Shown: positions 5,855 to 11,849 of the stretch, in pieces
Layout of the letters: each line of letters begins with the position of its first letter
Position numbering within the stretch: position 1 is the stretch's first letter
IMG/VR virus record: IMGVR_UViG_3300029922_000100
Span: 1-48,965 of that record
Reading direction: 5' to 3' (one strand)
DNA: 48,965 bases
Source: a virus
The notes under the pieces: model-generated
The model's database searches: none
The model's input: only the letters and a program-made list of their open reading frames with translations
What the model was told of the DNA's origin: nothing
Program-made: the position numbers and the translations under genes

Positions 5855-6727
5855 ATGCGAACTAAAACTGTTAAATGTGATTATTGTAGTAATTTATTTG
5901 AAAAGTCCATAAAAAGAATAAATGAAAGTAAAAAATTAGGAAGTAAATTTTTATGTAGTAAAGAGTGTAATCTTGCATCAAGAAAAACTGGTAAAAATAT
6001 ATTATGCACTAATTGTGGTTTAAATTTTTATAAAAATAAAAGTAGTATCTCTACTCTTGGAAATTTTTGTAGTAGTTCATGTAGTGGAATATATCATAAT
6101 ATTCAAAGAAAAGAAAATGGATATTATAAAACTGAAAAATTTGCACAATATAAACAAAATTTGTCTATGTTAATGAAAGAGAAATATGCAAAAGGAGAAA
6201 TACAAATATCTCGTGGAATGGGTGGTAGAAAAGCACATCCAGAAATAATTATTATTTGTAAAATTTGTAATAAAGAATTAATAGTTCCATATCGCAAAAG
6301 AAATCAAAAAACTTGTGGTTCAAAAGACTGTATAATTGAAGCAAGTGTTGGATGTCGAACATATCCAAATTTTAGGAAAAAACTATTTTGGTTTTTTAAT
6401 CCTTACCAAAATAAAAAAATATTATTGGAATCAGGTTGGGAATTAGATTTAGCTGAATTTTTAACAAATAACAATATTGAATGGATTCGACCAAAATTTA
6501 TTAAATGGATAGATTTACAGGGAATAACTAGAAGATATTTTCCAGATTTTTATCTTCCAAAATATGATTTATATTTGGACCCTAAAAATCCATATGCTAT
6601 GACATTAGGAAACAGTGAAGAAAAAATGTTGGCCATATCCAAAAAAGTTAATATTATATATGGAGATATAGAAATATTAAAACAGGAAATAGTAAATTTT
6701 GTAGTTGACAACTGTATCAAAGTTTGA
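5855..6727 (+). CDS. zinc-finger endonuclease, PD-(D/E)XK-like
   Basis: A 290-residue protein. Six Cys pairs (C8/C11, C34/C38, C51/C54, C72/C76, C135/C138, C154/C159) form three tandem zinc fingers. They precede a nuclease-like domain with ESGWE (192-196), YFPDFYLP (228-235) and LDPK (241-244), matching phage nucleases that combine these motifs. Probably a free-standing homing-type enzyme. The final codons carry the -35 box of the next promoter. Confidence 0.7.
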   Translation: MRTKTVKCDYCSNLFEKSIKRINESKKLGSKFLCSKECNLASRKTGKNILCTNCGLNFYKNKSSISTLGNFCSSSCSGIYHNIQRKENGYYKTEKFAQYKQNLSMLMKEKYAKGEIQISRGMGGRKAHPEIIIICKICNKELIVPYRKRNQKTCGSKDCIIEASVGCRTYPNFRKKLFWFFNPYQNKKILLESGWELDLAEFLTNNNIEWIRPKFIKWIDLQGITRRYFPDFYLPKYDLYLDPKNPYAMTLGNSEEKMLAISKKVNIIYGDIEILKQEIVNFVVDNCIKV

Positions 6728-6733
6728 TATACT
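6705..6733 (+). promoter_or_regulatory. sigma70-type promoter inside a gene end
   Basis: TTGACA (6705-6710), 17-bp spacer, TATACT (6728-6733). The -35 box and spacer lie in the last codons of the endonuclease gene, which ends exactly before the -10 box. It drives the genes at 6760 and 6914. Confidence 0.8.
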
Positions 6734-6759
6734 ATATATAGATCAAGAAAGGAATGAAT

Positions 6760-6909
6760 ATGTTGAAAATTCCAAAATTTGAAAACGAAGCCGATGAAGT
6801 TAAATGGCTTGATGAACATCAATATGAAATTATAGATATGTTCTTGAAAAATATGCGTGAACGCGAAGATACATTACCACAACCACAAAACATTTCTCTT
6901 GAAAGGTGA
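6760..6909 (+). CDS. CopG-antitoxin-like small protein
   Basis: A 49-residue protein, MLKIPKFENEADEVKWLDEH..., whose IPKF-x-E-x-E-x3-W-x-DEH N-terminus matches the start of CopG/BrnA-like antitoxins. The DNA-binding ribbon-helix-helix part is not evident and no toxin gene is adjacent. ATG 6760 is preferred to 6754 because of its spacing from AAGAAAGG. Confidence 0.45.
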   Translation: MLKIPKFENEADEVKWLDEHQYEIIDMFLKNMREREDTLPQPQNISLER

Positions 6910-6913
6910 ATTG

Positions 6914-7195
6914 ATGAAGACTTTTATTAGAATTTTAATTGCATCCTTGATTGGAATTGGGCCAGCTTTTGTTTCTGTTTGGCTTTTGTTTGGTAAGCTG
7001 GCACCATATATTGTATCAGTGATTCCAAACGGAGAATATCATAAGTTGTTTGGAGTTCTAGTTTATATTGCAATTGCTCTATTGGGTGGAATAGAAATCC
7101 CAATCATTTGTTTGATTATCGGTTTTATGTTGGCTAACCTTTTTATTGTGTTCAGCGAAGGAACACCAGAGAGAAAGTTTAGACGTAGGTTTTAA
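6914..7195 (+). CDS. small membrane protein, two or three spans
   Basis: A 93-residue protein with hydrophobic segments at about 5-26, 45-65 and 62-82, and a positively charged tail (RKFRRRF), suggesting an inner-membrane protein with a cytoplasmic C-terminus. ATG 6914 has GAAAGGTG upstream and is preferred to an in-frame ATG at 6857. Function unknown. Confidence 0.6.
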   Translation: MKTFIRILIASLIGIGPAFVSVWLLFGKLAPYIVSVIPNGEYHKLFGVLVYIAIALLGGIEIPIICLIIGFMLANLFIVFSEGTPERKFRRRF

Positions 7196-7204
7196 TTTAT
7201 AAAA

Positions 7205-7293
7205 CGCCATGTGCGGGGAGATGGCCTAACCCAACGATCTGCAAAATCGTAAGCGCAAGCTAATCATGAGTTCGAATCTCATCATGGCGTCCA
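7205..7293 (+). tRNA. tRNA-Cys: tRNA-Cys (GCA)
   Basis: Acceptor CGCCATG/CATGGCG, T, CCA. Anticodon stem ACGAT/ATCGT with loop CTGCAAA (GCA). T-arm ATGAG-TTCGAAT-CTCAT. The variable region is longer than usual for Cys. Confidence 0.85.
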
Positions 7294-7296
7294 TTA

Positions 7297-7374
7297 ATTT
7301 TCGGTATAAACGCAGCGAGTAATCGTGATACCGATCCACCACTTAGGCAACCACCATTTGGTTTCAACGAAAGT
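7297..7374 (+). ncRNA. helix-closed RNA with two internal hairpins
   Basis: ATTTTCG (7297-7303) pairs with CGAAAGT (7368-7374). A GTAT/ATAC stem and an AACCA/TGGTT hairpin lie inside. It starts 3 nt after tRNA-Cys and ends just before the gene at 7408. It is not a recognisable tRNA and has no CCA. Confidence 0.35.
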
Positions 7375-7407
7375 AGATATATCCAAGAGAAGCGAGATTT
7401 TAATAAA

Positions 7408-7749
7408 ATGAAATACATTGCTGAAAAGGGAACGGTTATTGAAATATGTGAACCTTCCCTGTTAACAAGAACATTAAGTTTTAAAATGAATGATTCTGGA
7501 ACATTTGATTCAAATAAAATGGCAGACTTGATTGCTAAGAATTTTGGATTAGTAAAAGAACTGAAATTTAGAGAAAGATTTAAATTTCCAGATGGGACTA
7601 TAAATCATTCATATTTTGTTATTTTTGAAGTTCCGTGGTGTGATATTATAGGTTCTAGACAAAGAATAAATAATATCATGCGAGATATTGAAGATTTGAT
7701 GGAAGAAAAATCAAATGTAACTTTTACAAGTAAACACGAAAGGAAATAA
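7408..7749 (+). CDS. hypothetical protein
   Basis: A 113-residue soluble protein, unrecognised. It begins MKYIAEKGTVIEIC. A weak AAGAGAAG ribosome binding site lies about 20 bp upstream. It is followed after 2 bp by the gene at 7752, so the two form an operon. Confidence 0.6.
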   Translation: MKYIAEKGTVIEICEPSLLTRTLSFKMNDSGTFDSNKMADLIAKNFGLVKELKFRERFKFPDGTINHSYFVIFEVPWCDIIGSRQRINNIMRDIEDLMEEKSNVTFTSKHERK

Positions 7750-7751
7750 AA

Positions 7752-7937
7752 ATGAAGTACGAATACAATATTCCAGAACTCACAGATTTTAGTGGAACTA
7801 TTGGAGAACTACAAGATATTTTAGCTGAACTTTTGGATAGTTATGGAGAAGATGCTATAATTAAATTTGATGCTGGTTATAACAATGTTGATGTTTCGGT
7901 TGTAGTAGATTTCTACTACAACCGAATTCGGTTGTAG
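7752..7937 (+). CDS. hypothetical acidic protein ending in an inverted repeat
   Basis: A 61-residue protein of unknown function with a predicted helix (GELQDILAELLDSYGEDAIIKFD). An AAAGGAAATAAAA ribosome binding site overlaps the previous gene. The last ~14 codons and the TAG stop are made of the triple inverted repeat at 7895-7942, so the C-terminus (VVVDFYYNRIRL) is probably a later acquisition. Confidence 0.6.
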   Translation: MKYEYNIPELTDFSGTIGELQDILAELLDSYGEDAIIKFDAGYNNVDVSVVVDFYYNRIRL

Positions 7938-7942
7938 TAGAA
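7895..7942. repeat. three alternating copies of a 15-16 bp inverted repeat
   Basis: TTCGGTTGTAGTAGA (7895-7909) is followed by its inverse complement (7911-7926) and again by the forward form (7927-7942). Copies 2 and 3 form a perfect 32-bp palindrome. In RNA, copy 2 can pair with copy 1 or copy 3 but not both, which is the geometry of a two-state switch. Confidence 0.8.
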
Positions 7943-7949
7943 TAAATAG

Positions 7950-8105
7950 TTTTAATGATGGGGTTGGGGCAGGGTTCTCTAGTTTGTTTGCCGATAAAAC
8001 AGGTCGTTACTGAGACAGACAATACAATGAGGAAGAGTCATTATAAAAAATGACAGCGGAGACATCACTAGTCGTAGCTACACAAAGAGCCACCCATTAT
8101 TAAAA
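7950..8105 (+). ncRNA. candidate 156-nt RNA closed by a 13-bp helix
   Basis: TTTTAATGATGGG (7950-7962) pairs with CCCATTATTAAAA (8093-8105) through 13 bp with one G-U. Inside are CTAGT/ACTAG pairing and a GTCATT/AATGAC hairpin (8037-8054). No reading frame of note is present. It follows the inverted-repeat cluster directly and abuts the next RNA. Unlike any family I recognise. Confidence 0.5.
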
Positions 8106-8107
8106 AT

Positions 8108-8230
8108 TGAAGTAGCGATGTGGATGAACACATGGTCCCTGATATTAAGTTATCAGTGTGCCTCTCAAAATGGAATCCAATTGAAAGATATTGGTAATCC
8201 AAGCCGATAGTTTTAACTCGGTCTACTTCA
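8108..8230 (+). ncRNA. oversized tRNA-like RNA, Leu TAA-like anticodon loop
   Basis: TGAAGTAG (8108-8115) pairs with CTACTTCA (8223-8230). Four hairpins follow in cloverleaf order: ATGTG/CACAT, CTGAT/ATCAG with an 8-nt loop containing TTAA, a large CCAAT/ATTGG variable-arm-like hairpin, and GCCGA/TCGGT with a 10-nt loop. Total 123 nt, no CCA. It may be a strongly expanded class II tRNA-Leu or a mimic. Confidence 0.4.
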
Positions 8231-8241
8231 TATAGTTTTAT

Positions 8242-8319
8242 GGGCGTGTGATGGGAATTGGCATACCTAAAAGTTTCAAAAACTTTTGTTTGTGGGTTCG
8301 AGGCCCACTGCGCCCACCA
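8242..8319 (+). tRNA. tRNA-Leu: tRNA-Leu (CAA)
   Basis: Acceptor GGGCGTG/TGCGCCC, A, CCA. Anticodon stem AAAGT/ACTTT with loop TTCAAAA (CAA). Leu-like D-arm with GGGAATTGGCATACC. The variable arm is short for a tRNA-Leu. T-arm GTGGG-TTCGAGG-CCCAC. Confidence 0.8.
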
Positions 8320-8328
8320 AGTTTATAA

Positions 8329-8425
8329 AAGATAGTTTGCGAATTGGTATAGCGACTGGACTAGCCTGACGGGGCGAAGCCGGTGCCTGACGAGGATTGT
8401 AGGCTTCGAGACCTACCTATCTTTT
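8329..8425 (+). ncRNA. tRNA-like RNA with enlarged anticodon region, no CCA
   Basis: AAGATAG (8329-8335) pairs with CTATCTT. A normal-looking D-arm (TGCGAATTGGTATAGCG) is followed by an ACTGG/CCGGT stem that encloses 20 nt instead of 7, then GTAGG/CCTAC with an 8-nt loop containing TTCGAG. It may be a tRNA with an insertion in the anticodon loop or a degenerate copy. Confidence 0.4.
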
Positions 8426-8444
8426 ATAATGGTTTTTTAAATGT

Positions 8445-8527
8445 GCCCGTATGGTGGAATGCAGACACGATGCGCTTAGACCGCATTGCTGAAAGGTGTG
8501 GGGGTTCGAGTCCCTCTATGGGCACCA
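8445..8527 (+). tRNA. tRNA-Leu: tRNA-Leu (TAG)
   Basis: Acceptor GCCCGTA/TATGGGC, A, CCA. Perfect anticodon stem ATGCG/CGCAT with loop CTTAGAC (TAG). Class II variable arm (TGCTGAAAGGTG). T-arm GGGGG-TTCGAGT-CCCTC. Confidence 0.88.
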
Positions 8528-8538
8528 AACATATTTTT

Positions 8539-8616
8539 GAGCAGATGAAGGGAATTGGAATACCTATTAGACTAAGAATCTGATGTTTGTGGGTTCGACG
8601 CCCACTCTGCTCACCA
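8539..8616 (+). tRNA. tRNA-Leu: tRNA-Leu (AAG)
   Basis: Acceptor GAGCAGA/TCTGCTC, A, CCA. Anticodon stem TTAGA/TCTGA with loop CTAAGAA (AAG). Its D-arm, variable arm and T-arm are nearly the same as in the CAA tRNA at 8242, so the two are recent duplicates with changed anticodons. Confidence 0.8.
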
Positions 8617-8661
8617 AAAATATTTTGAAAGGAAAATATGAAAATGATAAATAATATTAAT

Positions 8662-8755
8662 GGGGAGTTGGGCGAGTGGCTTATGCCAAGACTTTGCTAA
8701 AGTCTCGAACCTGCAAAAACAGGTTCCGCAGGTTCGAATCCTGTGCTCCCCGCCA
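8662..8755 (+). tRNA. tRNA-Ser: tRNA-Ser (GCT)
   Basis: Acceptor GGGGAGT/GCTCCCC, G, CCA. Anticodon stem AGACT/AGTCT with loop TTGCTAA (GCT). Long variable arm (AACCTG-CAAAAA-CAGGTT). Discriminator G as expected for Ser. Confidence 0.92.
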
Positions 8756-8809
8756 CATTACAAAATTAAATCCCCTCAACAATAACCTTCAACTATAGAA
8801 AGGAAATTT

Positions 8810-9418
8810 ATGACAAAGTATGCTTTATTTTTTACAATGCTTTTTAGTTTGTTTGTTGGCACTGCCACAGCAGACACGTTAACTTTTACAGGAACAGGAT
8901 CAAATTCAGTAAATGGAGTTTATACATATCCATATTATTTTTCAGTTAATGGTTCAGCAACACAAGAAACATTAATGTGTCTTAGTTACGATAATGAAAT
9001 TACAACTGGTGAAAGCTGGCGTGTTTATGATGTAGCTATCACTACAAATTCAGAAAAGGAATCGGCATGGCTTTATAATGATGCAGGTCTGAATTCAACA
9101 AATGACGTAAATGATAATTTGGCGGCATGGAGTCTATTTTCAAACAATGTCCCAACAACACCAGCAAGTGATATTCAATTAGCCAAGGCTATTGCTGGAG
9201 TAAATACAGAATCACCAGATTTTTGGAATAAATTTGTTATTTATGTTCCAGATGGTGATGTTATTTCTGATCCTTCGCTACTTGGGCCTCCGCAGATTTT
9301 TGTTGGTTTGAATCAAACACCTGAGCCAAACAGTTTAATGTTACTTGGAACTGGTCTATTGCTATTGTCATCATTGAAGTATGTTCCAAAGATTATAGCC
9401 ATTAAAACAAACAGATGA
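8810..9418 (+). CDS. secreted PEP-CTERM protein
   Basis: A 202-residue protein with a signal peptide (residues 1-21, cleavage after TATA) and a classic PEP-CTERM tail at about 170-189: TPEPNSLMLLGTGLLLL followed by a basic KYVPK stretch. In bacteria, PEP-CTERM proteins are exported and processed by EpsH/XrtA exosortases, linked to exopolysaccharide and biofilm matrix. The middle region is low in charge and rich in Thr/Ser/Asn, like host PEP-CTERM proteins. Good AAAGGAAAT ribosome binding site. The stop overlaps the next start in ATGA. Probably host-derived; an exosortase must come from the host. Confidence 0.8.
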   Translation: MTKYALFFTMLFSLFVGTATADTLTFTGTGSNSVNGVYTYPYYFSVNGSATQETLMCLSYDNEITTGESWRVYDVAITTNSEKESAWLYNDAGLNSTNDVNDNLAAWSLFSNNVPTTPASDIQLAKAIAGVNTESPDFWNKFVIYVPDGDVISDPSLLGPPQIFVGLNQTPEPNSLMLLGTGLLLLSSLKYVPKIIAIKTNR

Positions 9419-9729
9419 ATATAACTGAAACAGCGTGGGATCATATTAAAACAATGAAAATACCCTTGATACCAGAAATTGGATTAAGAATTGGTATCAG
9501 GGGTGGTGGATGTTCTGGTCTATCTTATGCTTTTCAAATTGATATACTAAAAGAAAATGATCATATATTTTCTAAGGATAACCATAATGTATTTGTTGAT
9601 CCAAAATCTTTTGTATTTTTGGAGGAAGTTACGTTGGATTATGAAAAAACCTTGATGCATAGTGGTTTCACATTTATAAATCCAAAAGCAGTTAAATCTT
9701 GTGGTTGTGGAACAAGTTTTTCAGTATAA
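9415..9729 (+). CDS. A-type iron-sulfur carrier (IscA/ErpA/HesB family)
   Basis: A 104-residue protein close to the usual ~105-110 residues. The three conserved cysteines are present: C33 in GGGCSGLSY and C96/C98 in SCGCGTSF. A-type carriers transfer Fe-S clusters or iron to apo-enzymes in the cytoplasm. Translationally coupled (ATGA) to the PEP-CTERM gene, which looks like an odd partner. Probably an auxiliary metabolic gene supporting Fe-S enzymes during infection. Confidence 0.88.
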   Translation: MNITETAWDHIKTMKIPLIPEIGLRIGIRGGGCSGLSYAFQIDILKENDHIFSKDNHNVFVDPKSFVFLEEVTLDYEKTLMHSGFTFINPKAVKSCGCGTSFSV

Positions 9730-9739
9730 ATAATGATAT

Positions 9740-9830
9740 GGTGGAATGCGCGAGATGGATTAAGCGACTATTCTGGAAAAATAGTAAACCCATAAAGGTT
9801 TCGTGAGTTCGAATCTCACTTTCACCGCCA
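9740..9830 (+). tRNA. tRNA-Ser: tRNA-Ser (GGA)
   Basis: Acceptor GGTGGAA/TTTCACC, G, CCA. Anticodon stem CTATT/AATAG with loop CTGGAAA (GGA). Long variable arm (AAACC-CATAAA-GGTTT). T-arm GTGAG-TTCGAAT-CTCAC. A TATAAATA sequence lies just upstream at the end of the Fe-S carrier gene. Confidence 0.9.
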
Positions 9831-9848
9831 AAATTTTATTAAATTTTT

Positions 9849-9938
9849 GGATAGTTTATTGTTGGTCGGCAACAACTCTGTTTCGAAAACAGATGATGCC
9901 TTAACGGGCATGGGAATCGTGCTCTCAACTATCCGCCA
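9849..9938 (+). tRNA. tRNA-Ser: tRNA-Ser (CGA)
   Basis: Acceptor GGATAGT/ACTATCC, G, CCA. Anticodon stem TCTGT/ACAGA with loop TTCGAAA (CGA). Long variable arm (GATGCC-TTAAC-GGGCAT). The T-loop is ATCGTGC. Confidence 0.88.
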
Positions 9939-9947
9939 TTTTTAAAC

Positions 9948-9976
9948 TTGCATTATAGTGTGCAGTGTGATATACT
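9948..9976 (+). promoter_or_regulatory. sigma70-type promoter
   Basis: TTGCAT (9948-9953), 17-bp spacer ending in TGTGA, TATACT (9971-9976). Lies just after tRNA-Ser and drives the gene at 10038. Confidence 0.7.
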
Positions 9977-10037
9977 AAATATAGTTCAATGATCCTCTGC
10001 GTTATACCTGATGTATAAATCAAAAAGGAGAATTGAA

Positions 10038-10406
10038 ATGGTATTTGAAATTGGAGTAGAAGCAGATTTTTATGGAGTAGATTGTAATTGTTTTAAACTG
10101 AATAATTGTATTTTTGAAGCTGTTGAAAATGAAAGTGATGGATATCGTTCTTGTATGGAAGAAGTTCGCATGAAGGATGATACCAAAGATTTAATATTTT
10201 TTAACACTCCGTTAGCGAGAATAAGAGTTGAAGATTGTTTAGTGGGCCAATGTGATCAAACTTTTAATGGTTATAATCTTGTTGATGTGAATGATGGTTT
10301 TATATGGTTAACTTTTGGAACTGACAATTACGATGATTATTATCCATATTTCGCTTTTTATTATCAAAATAAACAGGAATGGGTTTTAAAGAAGTTTGAA
10401 GAATAA
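10038..10406 (+). CDS. hypothetical protein
   Basis: A 122-residue acidic protein, unrecognised, rich in aromatic residues near the C-terminus (DNYDDYYPYFAFYYQNK). ATG 10038 is chosen for the AAGGAG ribosome binding site 7 bp upstream; an in-frame ATG at 10011 has none. tRNA-Met starts 6 bp after the stop. Confidence 0.6.
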   Translation: MVFEIGVEADFYGVDCNCFKLNNCIFEAVENESDGYRSCMEEVRMKDDTKDLIFFNTPLARIRVEDCLVGQCDQTFNGYNLVDVNDGFIWLTFGTDNYDDYYPYFAFYYQNKQEWVLKKFEE

Positions 10407-10411
10407 ATTGA

Positions 10412-10488
10412 AGCGGAAATGGAGCAATGGCGGCTCACAAGTCTCATAAACTTGAAATCGTCAACATCGGGTGTTGATTCCGCAACCA
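10412..10488 (+). tRNA. tRNA with CAT anticodon (Met or Ile2)
   Basis: Anticodon stem CAAGT/ACTTG with loop CTCATAA (CAT). D-arm GAGC/GCTC, T-arm TCAAC/GTTGA. Acceptor AGCGGAA/TTCCGCA with an A-A first pair, A, CCA. The CAT anticodon could be elongator Met or lysidine-modified Ile; sequence alone does not decide. Confidence 0.75.
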
Positions 10489-10511
10489 AAATTTAATAGC
10501 AAATAAATTTT

Positions 10512-10587
10512 GCCGAAGTAGTTAAAATGGCTATAACATGCGTCTCATAAGCGTAAATTGGGATTTCGATGCTCCCCATCGGCACCA
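10512..10587 (+). tRNA. second tRNA with CAT anticodon (Met or Ile2)
   Basis: Acceptor GCCGAAG/CATCGGC with one mismatch, A, CCA. Anticodon stem TGCGT/GCGTA with loop CTCATAA (CAT). The G-C run typical of initiator tRNA is absent from the anticodon stem, so an initiator role is unlikely. Confidence 0.7.
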
Positions 10588-10608
10588 TTAAACAAAGAAA
10601 GGCAATAA

Positions 10609-10836
10609 ATGATTCTTAGACAACGTAAAACACCAATACTTCATGGATCAACAAAACAAGTTGTTAAATTTGCGTTTCTTCCAAAGAAAATAAAAGAAGG
10701 CAAAAATGACAGTGATGGTCCAATAATTTGGTTGGAAAAATATATAATTGAGTATAGATATAATTCAGATAATAAATGTTGGAGATTTAATTCTTCAATA
10801 ACATATAATCAATTCATTATGGATAAATTAGAATAA
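10609..10836 (+). CDS. hypothetical protein, FAF-P / IIWLEKY family, copy 1
   Basis: A 75-residue protein sharing KQVVKFAFLPKK and IIWLEKYI with the products of 10838-11109 and 11850-12179. Unknown function. AAAGGCAAT precedes the ATG. It ends 1 bp before the frameshifted copy. Confidence 0.65.
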   Translation: MILRQRKTPILHGSTKQVVKFAFLPKKIKEGKNDSDGPIIWLEKYIIEYRYNSDNKCWRFNSSITYNQFIMDKLE

Positions 10837-10837
10837 T

Positions 10838-11109
10838 ATGGTTTTACAACAACCAACAAAAAACTAATACCACCTAAACAAAATTCAATAAAAGAAATAG
10901 TTAAATTTGCATTTTTTCCAAAACGTTTAATGCCAAACGAAAATGAAACAAAGGGTGAATTAATATGGCTAGAAAAATATGTTCAAATTTTTGTATGTAA
11001 TGTTTCATATCCCGGTTATAGACCAGATAAATATACATGGAAAATATCACGAGAAGTAAGACTCAAAAAATTAATGTTGGAAAAATTAGAAAGGGGATTA
11101 AGATTTTAA
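10838..11109 (+). CDS. FAF-P / IIWLEKY family, copy 2, apparent -1 frameshift
   Basis: ATG 10838 reads MVLQQPTKN and stops at TAA 10865-10867. The -1 frame entered at the A-AAA-AAC heptamer (10858-10864) continues LIPPKQNS-IKEIVKFAFFPKR... to the stop at 11107-11109. This aligns with both paralogues across the junction. The downstream frame has no start of its own. Either programmed -1 frameshifting on a classic slippery heptamer makes the full ~90-residue protein, or a one-base change in the six-A run has broken the gene. Confidence 0.65.
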
Positions 11110-11373
11110 ATGAAAAAAACTTCAACAGATCAATATGAATTTGCAGCAAGATTATTTAGTAACGAGACGCTAATAACTTATAAACGTTTCAATAAAGTTT
11201 ACATTGTAACTGATGAATATATAGACACGTATTATTATTTATGTAATACTTCCATGAAAACGTTTGAAAACTACAATAAATTATGTATAATTTGTTCGGC
11301 ACATACTGTTAGAGGAGCTTGGAAAAAGGCAGTTAAGATTTTAAATCAATTACCAAAGACGGAGACATCATAA
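11110..11373 (+). CDS. divergent relative of the FV-IYPdA small-protein family
   Basis: An 87-residue protein starting 1 base after the preceding stop. The C-terminal TVRGAWKKAVKILNQL matches the family's AW-x2-A-x3-I core, but the N-terminal YP motif is degraded (FAARLFSNETL) and the KLES ending is absent. Probably an ancient member. Confidence 0.5.
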   Translation: MKKTSTDQYEFAARLFSNETLITYKRFNKVYIVTDEYIDTYYYLCNTSMKTFENYNKLCIICSAHTVRGAWKKAVKILNQLPKTETS

Positions 11374-11823
11374 ATGTATTATCCAGACCAAAATAAAACT
11401 CAAGAAAAAGCTATTGATAGAATTCGACAGCAAGAAATTTTGGATTCATTTACTGCATCAATGGGAAATGGTTTTACAACGGCGATGTCTTCCTCTTCTT
11501 CTACATACGATGCTAAATTTTTCTATAACAATATCTATGCTGGTATTATTGAAGTAAAATTTAGAAATACTCCTGCATCATTGTATTCAACTTATACTAT
11601 CGATGCTAATAAAATTGATGATCTATCTTCTATTGCCAATCGAGAACATGTATATGCATATCTATTGGTGTCATGGTTGGGTGATGTTCGTTGTTTAGAT
11701 ATTCCAGAACCAGTTAAGAGAGGAACAATGTATCCATCTAAATTGCAAAAACGAAGAGATAGACAAGAATTGGCAGATTTAGTTTATGAAATTCCAATGA
11801 CAGATTTTAAGAAACTTGGTTAA
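11374..11823 (+). CDS. PD-(D/E)XK-fold nuclease-like protein
   Basis: A 149-residue protein. The segment YDAKFFYNNIYAGIIEVKF (D46, then E60-V61-K62) has the D...ExK spacing and strand pattern of the PD-(D/E)XK catalytic core. It is followed by AYLLVSW and a basic C-terminal helix (KLQKRRDR). It may be a small single-domain nuclease or a Holliday-junction-type enzyme. It starts directly after the preceding stop. Confidence 0.55.
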   Translation: MYYPDQNKTQEKAIDRIRQQEILDSFTASMGNGFTTAMSSSSSTYDAKFFYNNIYAGIIEVKFRNTPASLYSTYTIDANKIDDLSSIANREHVYAYLLVSWLGDVRCLDIPEPVKRGTMYPSKLQKRRDRQELADLVYEIPMTDFKKLG

Positions 11824-11849
11824 TATGGAAACGTCAGTAAAGGAGAATT

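Noticed and set aside
8383-8583. 66-residue open frame in the tRNA region
   Set aside because: It covers tRNA-Leu (TAG) and half of tRNA-Leu (AAG), which are clearly RNA genes.
10412-10587. Initiator tRNA-fMet
   Set aside because: Neither CAT tRNA has the three G-C pairs in the anticodon stem that mark initiators.
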